Positions 9,488-16,581 of a stretch of DNA of 64,000 bases are shown one piece after another (the stretch's first letter is position 1; every line of letters starts with the position of its first letter). Below the pieces are notes generated by a model. That model did not search any database. It saw only the letters and a program-made list of their open reading frames with translations, and had not been told where the DNA came from. Source of the stretch: Sphingomonas sp. (GTDB taxonomy: Bacteria; Pseudomonadota; Alphaproteobacteria; Sphingomonadales; Sphingomonadaceae); the NCBI RefSeq assembly GCF_026460985.1, contig NZ_JAPKNM010000068.1, positions 1 to 64,000 of the forward strand, in the 5' to 3' direction. The position numbers were made by a program, and so were the translations under genes.

Positions 9488-10615
9488 ATGCGCGCCGAAG
9501 CGCAGGCTCATGTCGACAAGATCAAGGCGGCGCTGGCGCTGCTGCGCCGGTTCCTCGATTGGGACCGCGCGCTGCGCCGGCTCGACGAGCTCAATGCGCG
9601 CGTCGAGGATCCGACGCTCTGGAACGACGCCAAGCAGGCACAGGACGTGATGCGCGAGCGCCGCCGCCTCGACGAGGCGGTCAGCGCGACCCGCGCGATC
9701 GAGACCGAGCTCAACGACACCGCCGAGCTGATCGAGATGGCCGAGGCCGAGGGCGACGAGGAGATGGCGAGCGAAGGCACCACCGCGCTCGCCGCGCTGG
9801 CGGAGCGCGCCGAGGTCGACAAGGTCAAGGCCCTGCTCTCGGGCGAGGCCGATCCCAACGACACCTATATCGAGATCAACTCGGGCGCGGGCGGCACCGA
9901 GAGCCAGGACTGGGCGGGCATGCTCCAGCGCATGTACACGCGCTGGGCCGAGCGCCACGGCCTCAAGGTCGAGCTGATCGACTATCACGCCGGCGAGCAG
10001 GCCGGGATCAAGTCGGCGACTTTGCTGGTCAAGGGCGAGAACGCCTATGGCTATGCCAAGACCGAGAGCGGCGTGCACCGGCTCGTGCGCATCTCGCCCT
10101 ATGACAGCGCGGCGCGGCGCCACACCAGCTTCTCGAGCGTGTGGGTCTATCCGGTGATCGACGACAATATCGAGGTCGAGTATAACGAGAGCGACCTGCG
10201 CATCGACACCTATCGCGCGAGCGGAGCCGGCGGCCAGCATATCAACACCACCGATTCGGCGGTGCGCATCACGCACATCCCCACCGGCATCGTCGTCCAG
10301 TGCCAGAACCAGCGTTCGCAGCACAAGAACAAGGCCGAGGCATACAACCAGCTCCGCGCGCGCCTCTACGAGCGCGAGCTCGCGATCCGCGAGCAGGCCG
10401 CCAATGCCGAGAACGCCACCAAGACCGATATCGGCTGGGGCCACCAGATCCGCTCCTATGTCCTCCAGCCCTATCAGCTGGTGAAGGACCTGCGCACCGG
10501 CGTCACTTCCACCGCGCCGGGCGACGTGCTCGACGGGGACCTCGACGCGTTCATGGCGGCCGCGCTATCCCAGCGCGTGACCGGCGAGACGGTCGAAGTG
10601 GAGGATGTCGATTGA
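9488..10615 (+). CDS. prfB: Peptide chain release factor 2
   Basis: RF2 recognises UGA/UAA stop codons and triggers peptide release. The 375-residue protein has the GGQ motif in [16 protein letters not shown] and the codon-recognition region with SPY ([17 protein letters not shown]). The N-terminal coiled-coil domain runs without interruption through [13 protein letters not shown]. The in-frame UGA autoregulatory frameshift found in enterobacterial prfB near codon 26 is absent. The gene itself ends in UGA. The stop overlaps the TTG start of the downstream lipoprotein methyltransferase, so the two are translationally coupled. Confidence 0.97.
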   Translation: MRAEAQAHVDKIKAALALLRRFLDWDRALRRLDELNARVEDPTLWNDAKQAQDVMRERRRLDEAVSATRAIETELNDTAELIEMAEAEGDEEMASEGTTALAALAERAEVDKVKALLSGEADPNDTYIEINSGAGGTESQDWAGMLQRMYTRWAERHGLKVELIDYHAGEQAGIKSATLLVKGENAYGYAKTESGVHRLVRISPYDSAARRHTSFSSVWVYPVIDDNIEVEYNESDLRIDTYRASGAGGQHINTTDSAVRITHIPTGIVVQCQNQRSQHKNKAEAYNQLRARLYERELAIREQAANAENATKTDIGWGHQIRSYVLQPYQLVKDLRTGVTSTAPGDVLDGDLDAFMAAALSQRVTGETVEVEDVD

Positions 10616-11379
10616 GGTCAGCCCTCGCTCTGGGCGCCGCCTTGCTGCTGCTGACCGCCTGCGATGGCGGCAGCCGGGCGCCGCGCGAGCACAAGGCGCA
10701 GACCAACAATACCGGCTTTCCCGCCGCCGATCGCCCCGTCGCGACGATCGTCTCGGCGCGCTGGTCGACCGAGGAGGCGCGCGACCGGCTCAACGAAGCG
10801 GGCAAGGTGATGGACCTCGCCGGCATCAAGCCGGGCATGACCGTCGCCGATATCGGCGCGGGCGAGGGCTATTACACGATCCGCCTCGCGCAGCGCGTGG
10901 GCAAGGAAGGCCGCGTCGTCGCCGAGGACATCGTCCCCGAGGTCCGCGACGCGCTGGCGACGCGCGTGGTGCGCGAGCGGCTCGACAATGTCAGCGTCCG
11001 GCTCGGCCTGCCTGCCGATCCGCGGCTGCCCGAGGCGAGCTTCCACCGCGTGCTGATGGTGCACATGTACCATGAGATCGAGAGCCCCTACGAATTCCTC
11101 TGGCGGCTGCGCCCGTCGCTCACCCCCGACGGGCAGGTGATCGTCGTCGACGCCGACAGGCCTACCGAGCATCACGGCACCCCGCCCAATCTGCTCAAAT
11201 GCGAATTCGCCGCGGTCGGCTACGGCCTCGTCTCGATGCGGCCGATGCCGTCGGCCGGCGGCTATATCGCGATCTTCCGCGCCGAGGGCGAGCGCCCCGA
11301 GCCCGGCATGATCAAGGCATGCAAAAGCGGCGCGCGCGCCACCCCCGCGGCGGTGCAGCCGGGCAAGGGATCAGAGTAG
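10612..11379 (+). CDS. Lipoprotein with a SAM-dependent methyltransferase domain
   Basis: A 255-residue protein starting at a TTG that overlaps the prfB stop (TTGA), with a TGGAGG Shine-Dalgarno 8 nt upstream. The N-terminus is a lipoprotein signal (hydrophobic run ending LLLTAC, with Cys near residue 17). The rest is a class I methyltransferase fold: motif I VADIGAGEGYYTIRLA, an acidic residue at the end of strand 2 (VVAEDI), and the post-motif HMYHEIESPYEFL. The export signal conflicts with the cytosolic location of S-adenosylmethionine. Either the protein acts on another ligand, is tethered to a cytosolic-facing surface, or starts further downstream. Its 3' end overlaps the convergent RadC-domain gene by 9 bp. 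The substrate is unknown. Confidence 0.82.
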   Translation: MRSALALGAALLLLTACDGGSRAPREHKAQTNNTGFPAADRPVATIVSARWSTEEARDRLNEAGKVMDLAGIKPGMTVADIGAGEGYYTIRLAQRVGKEGRVVAEDIVPEVRDALATRVVRERLDNVSVRLGLPADPRLPEASFHRVLMVHMYHEIESPYEFLWRLRPSLTPDGQVIVVDADRPTEHHGTPPNLLKCEFAAVGYGLVSMRPMPSAGGYIAIFRAEGERPEPGMIKACKSGARATPAAVQPGKGSE

Positions 11380-11769
11380 GCCGAGCCGGCGGAAGCTGGT
11401 GATCCCCCCGCTCGCCACGATCAGATGGTCGAGCAGCCGCATCTCCAATGTCCCCAGCGCCCGCGCCAGCAGCCGCGTCGCCTCGCGATCGGCGACGCTC
11501 GGGGTCGGATCGCCGCTCGGATGGTTGTGCGCCATCACCACCGCCACCGCGTCGAAGGCGAGCGCATCGGCCACGACGTCGCGGATCGGCAGCATCAGCC
11601 GGTCGATCGAGCCCGAGCGCGCATGACGCAGCCCCAGCACGCGCTGCTCCGCGCCCAGATAGGCGAAGGCGAGCACCTCGGTCGCCTCGTCCGCGAGGGG
11701 CGCGAACAGCGCGCCCGCCGCGGCGGGGCCGGCGAGCCGGCGCGGGGCTTCGGGGGCGTTCAGGGCCAT
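11371..11769 (-). CDS. Stand-alone RadC-type MPN/JAMM domain protein
   Basis: A 132-residue protein consisting only of the JAB1/MPN metalloprotease-like domain of the RadC (DUF2466) family, with the metal motif in MAHNHPSGDPTPSVAD and a C-terminal LLDHLIVASGG. Full-length RadC has about 220 residues with an N-terminal helix-hairpin-helix region. That part is missing, and no trace is found upstream. The function of RadC remains unsettled; a direct repair role is not supported. The start is ATG with a gctagg box 5 nt upstream, hinting at a leaderless transcript, but without a good -35. Confidence 0.8.
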   Translation of the reverse strand: MALNAPEAPRRLAGPAAAGALFAPLADEATEVLAFAYLGAEQRVLGLRHARSGSIDRLMLPIRDVVADALAFDAVAVVMAHNHPSGDPTPSVADREATRLLARALGTLEMRLLDHLIVASGGITSFRRLGLL

Positions 11770-11840
11770 CGCGCCTAGCTGCCAGCCCGGCGCGCATCCC
11801 CTAAGTACTTCTCCCTCCGAAACGGAGCGAAGCGATCCGC

Positions 11841-11869
11841 TTGGCGTGCGCCGATCACCCCGCTAGGCT
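11841..11869 (+). promoter_or_regulatory. Promoter of thyA, predicted leaderless
   Basis: The -35 TTGGCG (11841-11846) and -10 TAGGCT (11864-11869) are separated by 17 bp. The ATG lies only 6 nt after the -10, so transcription should begin at or next to the start codon. No Shine-Dalgarno is present. Confidence 0.6.
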
Positions 11870-11875
11870 CGCGCG

Positions 11876-12670
11876 ATGCGTCAATATCTCGACTTGATGG
11901 AACGCGCGCTGACCCAGGGCGCGGAGACGATGGACCGCACCGGCACGGGGACGCGCTCGGTGTTCGGCCACCAGATGCGCTTCGACCTGGCGGCGGGCTT
12001 CCCGTTGCTCACCACCAAGAAGCTCCATATCCGATCCATCATCATCGAATTGCTGTGGTTCCTGCGCGGCGACACCAATGTCCGCTGGCTGCAGGAGCGC
12101 AAGGTGAGCATCTGGGACGAATGGGCCGACGAGTCGGGCGATCTCGGACCGGTCTACGGCAAGCAATGGCGCCGCTGGGAGACCGCCGAGGGCAAGGAGA
12201 TCGACCAGATCGCCGAGCTGATCGAGACGATCCGCACCAACCCCGGCTCGCGCCGCCAGATCGTATCGGCATGGAACCCCGGCGAGCTCCACGCCATGGC
12301 GCTGGCGCCGTGCCACTGCCTGTTCCAGACCTATGTCGCGAACGGCCGGCTCAGCCTCCAGCTCTACCAGCGCTCGGCCGACATCTTCCTCGGCGTGCCG
12401 TTCAACATCGCCAGCTACGCGCTGCTCACCCATCTGCTTGCGCAGCAGGCCGGGCTCGAGCCGGGCGAGTTCATCTGGACCGGGGGCGATTGCCACCTCT
12501 ATTCGAACCATCTCGACCAGGCGCGCGAGCAGCTTTCGCGCGAACCCGGCCCGCTTCCCCGCCTCGAGATCCTGCGCAAGGCGCCGGCGATCGACGCCTA
12601 TGACTATGAGGATTTCGTGATCCACGATTATGCGGCGCAGGCGCACATCAAGGCCCCGGTGGCGGTCTGA
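11876..12670 (+). CDS. thyA: Thymidylate synthase
   Basis: Converts dUMP to dTMP with methylene-tetrahydrofolate, producing dihydrofolate. At 264 residues it has the same length as the E. coli enzyme. The catalytic Cys is residue 146 in LAPCHCLFQ. Phosphate-binding arginines ([11 protein letters not shown]) and the dUMP contact region [10 protein letters not shown] are present. Its product dihydrofolate is recycled by folA, encoded two genes downstream. The glutaminyl cyclase gene between them starts on the last base of the thyA stop (TGATG), so this is one operon. Confidence 0.97.
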   Translation: MRQYLDLMERALTQGAETMDRTGTGTRSVFGHQMRFDLAAGFPLLTTKKLHIRSIIIELLWFLRGDTNVRWLQERKVSIWDEWADESGDLGPVYGKQWRRWETAEGKEIDQIAELIETIRTNPGSRRQIVSAWNPGELHAMALAPCHCLFQTYVANGRLSLQLYQRSADIFLGVPFNIASYALLTHLLAQQAGLEPGEFIWTGGDCHLYSNHLDQAREQLSREPGPLPRLEILRKAPAIDAYDYEDFVIHDYAAQAHIKAPVAV

Positions 12671-13500
12671 TGCGGAGCAAGACGATCCGCGCGCTGCCCG
12701 CGCTGTTGCCGCTGCTCGCCCTCGCCGGCTGCGGCGGCGCGAAGGACGAGGCGCCCAAGGTCCAGACGGTCGAGGTGGTGAAGAGCTACCCGCACGATGC
12801 GCAGGCCTTCACGCAAGGCCTGTTCTACGACGGCGGCACGCTGTTCGAGAGCACCGGCGAGGAAGGCACGTCGGGCATCCGCAAGGTCGTGCTCGATACC
12901 GGCGAGGTGACCGCGCAGGCCCCGCTCTCCCCGCCTTATTTCGGCGAGGGCATCATCGGCTGGAAGGACCGGATTTACCAGCTGACCTGGAAGGACCAGA
13001 AGGGCTTCATCTACAATCGCGCCGATCTGAGCCTGAAGGGCGAGTTCGGCTATACCGGCGAAGGCTGGGGCCTCACCCAGAACGGCAAGTCGGTGATCAT
13101 GAGCGACGGCACCGCGACCCTGCGCTTCCTCGATCCCGAGACGATGGCGCAGCAATCCACGCTCGCGGTCACCGCCAATGGCTGTCCCGTCGCCCAGCTC
13201 AACGAGCTCGAATGGATCGACGGCGAGATCTGGGCGAACGTCTGGCAGACCGACCTGATCGCACGGATCGATCCCCAGACCGGCAAGGTGAGGAGCTTCG
13301 TCGACGTCTCCGCGCTCGGCCCGCCCACCCCCAGCGCGGACGAAGTGCCCAACGGCATCGCCTATGACGCCGCGGCCAAGCGCATCTTCGTCACCGGCAA
13401 GATGTGGCCCGAGCTCTACCAGGTCCGCGTGACCGACGGCCCGGCCAACGGCGCGGCGCAGGACCAGGCCGCCGCGCTGATGCGCTGCCAGCCAAGCTGA
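12670..13500 (+). CDS. Glutaminyl-peptide cyclotransferase, lipoprotein
   Basis: A 276-residue protein with a lipoprotein signal (LALAGC, Cys near residue 19) and a five-bladed beta-propeller of the bacterial/plant glutaminyl cyclase family. That family converts N-terminal Gln to pyroglutamate. Diagnostic stretches are YPHDAQAFTQGL, ESTGEEGTSGIRKV, GEGWGLTQNGKSVIMSDGT and LNELEWIDGEIWANVW. It would act in the periplasm. It is coupled to thyA upstream, and folA follows 8 bp after its stop. It has no obvious link to folate metabolism. Confidence 0.9.
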   Translation: MRSKTIRALPALLPLLALAGCGGAKDEAPKVQTVEVVKSYPHDAQAFTQGLFYDGGTLFESTGEEGTSGIRKVVLDTGEVTAQAPLSPPYFGEGIIGWKDRIYQLTWKDQKGFIYNRADLSLKGEFGYTGEGWGLTQNGKSVIMSDGTATLRFLDPETMAQQSTLAVTANGCPVAQLNELEWIDGEIWANVWQTDLIARIDPQTGKVRSFVDVSALGPPTPSADEVPNGIAYDAAAKRIFVTGKMWPELYQVRVTDGPANGAAQDQAAALMRCQPS

Positions 13501-13508
13501 GCCGCGAC

Positions 13509-13991
13509 ATGGGGCGCATCACCTTCCACCTCGCCCGCGCCGATAACGGCGTGATCGGACGCGAGGGCAAGCTACCCTGGCACCTGCCCGCCGATCTCAA
13601 GCGCTTCAAGGCGCAGACGATGGGCAAGCCGATGGTGATGGGCCGCAAGACCTTCGAGAGCTTCCCCTCGCCGCTGCCCGGCCGCCGCCACATCGTGCTG
13701 ACCCGCGATCCGGACTGGTCCGCCGAGGGAGCCGAAGTCGCGCATTCGCCCGAGGCGGTGCTGGCGCTGGCGGGCGAAGGCGAGGTCGCGGTGATCGGCG
13801 GCGCCGAGGTCTTCGCATTGTTCCTCGACCGCGCCGACCGGATCGAGCTCACCGAAATCCATATGGATGCCGAGGGCGACGCGACTGTCCCCGCCTTCGA
13901 CGCCGGCTGGCGCGAGATCGCGCGCGAAGAACATGCGAGCGAAGCGGGGCGCCCCGCCTACAGCTTCGTCACGTTGGAGCGGAGAACATGA
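13509..13991 (+). CDS. folA: Dihydrofolate reductase
   Basis: A 160-residue NADPH-dependent reductase that regenerates tetrahydrofolate from the thyA product. Visible motifs are DNGVIGREGKLPWHLPADL (Met20-loop region and substrate pocket), GKPMVMGRKTFES (cofactor loop), PLPGRRHIVLTRD and VIGGAEVFALF. The ATG used gives normal family length; a longer open frame upstream overlaps the cyclase gene and is not needed. The stop overlaps the start of the M19 dipeptidase (ATGA). Confidence 0.96.
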   Translation: MGRITFHLARADNGVIGREGKLPWHLPADLKRFKAQTMGKPMVMGRKTFESFPSPLPGRRHIVLTRDPDWSAEGAEVAHSPEAVLALAGEGEVAVIGGAEVFALFLDRADRIELTEIHMDAEGDATVPAFDAGWREIAREEHASEAGRPAYSFVTLERRT

Positions 13992-15154
13992 AGAGGATCC
14001 TGTGGGGGCTCGCGGCGCTGCTGGTGCTCGCCGGCATCGGCTTTTTCGGCATCGCCCCGCCGATCGTCGAGGCCGGAAGGAACAAGGTGGAGCCCGCCAC
14101 GCTCCCCAAGGTGACCGACCAGACGCGGAAGCTCCACGCCTCGCTCCAGATCGCCGACATGCACGGCGACACCCTGCTCTGGCGCCGCAGCCTGCTCGAC
14201 CGCGCCGAGCGCGGCCAGGTCGACCTGCCGCGGCTCCTCCAGGGCAATGTCGCGCTCCAGATCTTCTCGTCGGTGACCAAGACCCCCAAGGGGCAGAATT
14301 ACGATTCGAACCCCGGCGATACCGACAACATCACGATGCTCGCGGTGGCGCAGCTCCAGCCGATCAAGACGTGGAACTCGCTGCTCGAACGCTCGCTCTG
14401 GCATGCGCGGAAACTCGATCGCGCCGCGGCGGGATCGGCGGGCAAGCTCCGCGTGATCCGCACGCCGCGGGAACTCGACCAATTGCTCGCCGACCGGGCG
14501 GCGGGGAAGCAGGTCGTCGGCGGCATGCTCTCGATCGAGGGACTGCAGGACATGGAAGGTCAGCTCGGCAATCTCGACAAGCTCCACGCCGCGGGCTTCC
14601 GCATGGCCGGGCTCACGCATTTCTTCGACAACGAGATCGCCGGATCGATGCACGGCGTGAAGAAAGGCGGGCTCACCCCGCTCGGCGTCCAGACCGTGCA
14701 GCGGATGGAGAAGATCGGCATGATCGTCGACATCGCGCATTCGAGCCACCAGACCGTCGCCGAGGTTCTCCGCATGGCGCGCCGCCCGGTGGTCTCCAGC
14801 CATGGCGGCGTCCAGGCGACGTGCAAGGTCAACCGCAACCTCACCGACGAGGAGATTCGCGGCGTGGCGAAGACCGGCGGGGTGGTCGGCATCGGCTATT
14901 GGGACGCCGCGATCTGCTCGACCGCGCCGGCCGCGATCGCCAGCGCGATCGCCCATGTCCGCGACCTGGTGGGGATCGACCATGTCGGCCTCGGCTCGGA
15001 CTTCGACGGCGCGGTGACCACCGGGTTCGACACGTCGCAGCTGGTGGCGGTGACCCAGGCGCTGGTGGATCGGGGCTTCACGCCCGAGGAGATCCGCAAG
15101 GTGATGGGCGGCAATGTGCTGCGGGTGCTGCGGGCGGGGATCGTTCCGAACTAA
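13988..15154 (+). CDS. Membrane dipeptidase (peptidase family M19)
   Basis: A 388-residue zinc dipeptidase of the renal-dipeptidase family, which hydrolyses dipeptides (often L-Xaa-D-Xaa). It has an N-terminal membrane or signal segment (residues about 3-22). The first metal-binding motif is DMHGDTLLWR. A bridging Glu lies in MLSIEGLQDME, metal histidines in DIAHSSHQTV and VVSSHGG, and the GLGSDFDGA motif occurs near residue 338. It is the last gene of the thyA-QC-folA operon, with an ATGA overlap. A palindromic element begins 4 bp after the stop. Confidence 0.93.
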   Translation: MKRILWGLAALLVLAGIGFFGIAPPIVEAGRNKVEPATLPKVTDQTRKLHASLQIADMHGDTLLWRRSLLDRAERGQVDLPRLLQGNVALQIFSSVTKTPKGQNYDSNPGDTDNITMLAVAQLQPIKTWNSLLERSLWHARKLDRAAAGSAGKLRVIRTPRELDQLLADRAAGKQVVGGMLSIEGLQDMEGQLGNLDKLHAAGFRMAGLTHFFDNEIAGSMHGVKKGGLTPLGVQTVQRMEKIGMIVDIAHSSHQTVAEVLRMARRPVVSSHGGVQATCKVNRNLTDEEIRGVAKTGGVVGIGYWDAAICSTAPAAIASAIAHVRDLVGIDHVGLGSDFDGAVTTGFDTSQLVAVTQALVDRGFTPEEIRKVMGGNVLRVLRAGIVPN

Positions 15155-15157
15155 ACT

Positions 15158-15292
15158 CCCTCTCCCCTTGTGGGAGAGGGAAGGGGCCCGCTCGCGTAGC
15201 GAGTGGGAAGGGTGAGGGGGACTGAGTCTCACTCCCCCTCACCCTTCCGCCGACTAAAGTCGGCTCCCTCCCTCTCCCACAAGGGGAGAGGG
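15158..15292. repeat. GC-rich palindromic element, complete copy
   Basis: Perfect 23-bp inverted repeats at 15158-15180 and 15270-15292 bound a 135-bp unit. Each repeat is itself a near-palindrome. Inside are hairpins such as ctcgcgtagcgag and cgactaaagtcg. It lies between the dipeptidase gene and ribF. Its general structure is shared with 17990-18091, 23373-23519, 26705-26832 and 38526-38645. Confidence 0.9.
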
Positions 15293-15342
15293 AATGCTGA
15301 CCGTGACGCAATCATAGTCCCCTCCAGCAAGCCGGGGAAGAA

Positions 15343-15371
15343 TTGGCAGATGCCTCCCCTCCCCCTATAGC
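15343..15371 (+). promoter_or_regulatory. Promoter of ribF, predicted leaderless
   Basis: TTGGCA (15343-15348), a 17-bp spacer and TATAGC (15366-15371), followed 7 nt later by the ribF ATG. The TTG of the -35 is the in-frame codon that would give a longer but unlikely protein, so the promoter helps set the start at 15379. Confidence 0.62.
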
Positions 15372-15378
15372 CCCCGCC

Positions 15379-16302
15379 ATGGAGCGACTGGACAACGGCT
15401 CGCCGCTTCCGGCGCATCTTCGCGGCGGGATCGTCGCGCTCGGCAATTTCGACGGGTTTCACCTCGGGCATCAGGCGGTGGTCGGCCGCGCGATCGATCG
15501 CGCGCGGGCCGAGGGGCGTCCCGCGATCGTCGCGACCTTCGATCCGCATCCCAAGCGCTATTTCCAGCCGCAATCGGGGCATTTCCGCCTGACCACGCTC
15601 GACCAGCGCGCACGCCTGGTCGCCGCGGCAGGCGCCGACGCGATGCTCGTCTTCAACTTCGATGCCGCGCTTGCCGGGCTCAGCGCGCGCGAATTCGCCG
15701 AGCAGCAATTGCGCGATACCATCGGCGCGGGCGGCGTGGTGACCGGCAACGACTTCACCTTCGGCAAGGGGCGTGAGGGCGACGTCGCGACGCTCGCCGC
15801 GCTCGGCACCGAGTTCGCTTATTCGGCCGAGGTCGTCGCGCCCGTCCGGCTCGACGGCGAGACCGTCTCCTCCAGCCGCATCCGCCAGTATCTGCGCGAG
15901 GGCGATCCGCGCGGCGCGGCACGGCTGCTCACCCGGCCCTTCGCGATCGAGGGTCCGGTCCAGCACGGCGCCAAGCTCGGCCGCCAGCTCGGCTATCCCA
16001 CCGCCAACATGCACCTCGCCAACTATCTGCGCCCCGCCTACGGCATCTACGCGGTGCGCGGCCGCCTGCCCGACGGGCGCGTGCTGGATGGAGTCGCCAA
16101 TCTCGGCATCCGCCCGAGCTTCGACCCGCCCGAGGAGCTGCTGGAGAGCTATTTCTTCGCTTTCCATGGCGACCTGTACGACCAGCTGATCGAGGTCTCG
16201 CTGATCGACTATCTGCGCCCCGAGGCGAAGTTCGATTCGCTGGATGCGCTCAAGGTGCAGATGGACGCGGATGCGGAGGCGGCGCGGACTGCGTTGAAGT
16301 GA
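15379..16302 (+). CDS. ribF: Bifunctional riboflavin kinase / FAD synthetase
   Basis: Makes FMN then FAD from riboflavin. The 307-residue protein has an N-terminal nucleotidyltransferase domain with GNFDGFHLGHQAVV (HxGH-type motif), FDPHPKRYF and VSSSRIRQYL. The C-terminal riboflavin kinase domain has GRQLGYPTANMHL and a GIYAVRGRL strand. ATG 15379 is chosen over the upstream TTG because a promoter overlaps the latter. No Shine-Dalgarno is visible. It ends just before a large inverted repeat that separates it from ileS. Confidence 0.95.
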   Translation: MERLDNGSPLPAHLRGGIVALGNFDGFHLGHQAVVGRAIDRARAEGRPAIVATFDPHPKRYFQPQSGHFRLTTLDQRARLVAAAGADAMLVFNFDAALAGLSAREFAEQQLRDTIGAGGVVTGNDFTFGKGREGDVATLAALGTEFAYSAEVVAPVRLDGETVSSSRIRQYLREGDPRGAARLLTRPFAIEGPVQHGAKLGRQLGYPTANMHLANYLRPAYGIYAVRGRLPDGRVLDGVANLGIRPSFDPPEELLESYFFAFHGDLYDQLIEVSLIDYLRPEAKFDSLDALKVQMDADAEAARTALK

Positions 16303-16305
16303 TTG

Positions 16306-16444
16306 TTCGCGCAGAGGCGCAGAGGACGCAGAGAGAGCAGCAGGATTTGCGCCGGTAGGCGCCTGTCTCCAATCCGGTCATTTTTTGAGGACCGCTGACG
16401 CGGTTCGCTGCGCACTCTCTGCGTCCTCTGCGCCTCTGCGCGAA
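16306..16444. repeat. Palindromic element with perfect 30-bp inverted repeats
   Basis: Arms at 16306-16335 and 16415-16444 are perfect reverse complements built on a degenerate cgcagagg unit, with 79 bp between them. The unit starts 3 nt after the ribF stop. As RNA it would form a very stable long hairpin. Confidence 0.92.
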
Positions 16445-16536
16445 CTTGAAGACGCGAAGGCACGAAGGACTCGCCGTGCGCTCCTTCATCCCAGGCCGGT
16501 GGCCCTTCGCGCCTTTGCGCCTTTGCGTGATCAAAC
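16445..16536. repeat. Decayed inverted repeat (gcgaagg / ccttcgc units)
   Basis: Directly after the previous unit, 16445-16469 and 16503-16536 form an imperfect inverted repeat of cgcgaagg and cctttgcg units. It looks like an older copy of a related family. The remaining about 45 bp before ileS show no further structure. Confidence 0.6.
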
Positions 16537-16581
16537 TTCTTCTTCTCACTCGCGCCCGCATCCTCTAATCGGCGCGGACCC

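Noticed and set aside
9488..9580. Possible programmed +1 frameshift in prfB
   Set aside because: The frame runs unbroken through the region where enterobacterial prfB has its internal UGA, so no frameshift is needed.
15343..15378. TTG start that would extend RibF by 12 residues
   Set aside because: This TTG is part of a good -35 element, and the extension is Pro-rich and unlike the family.
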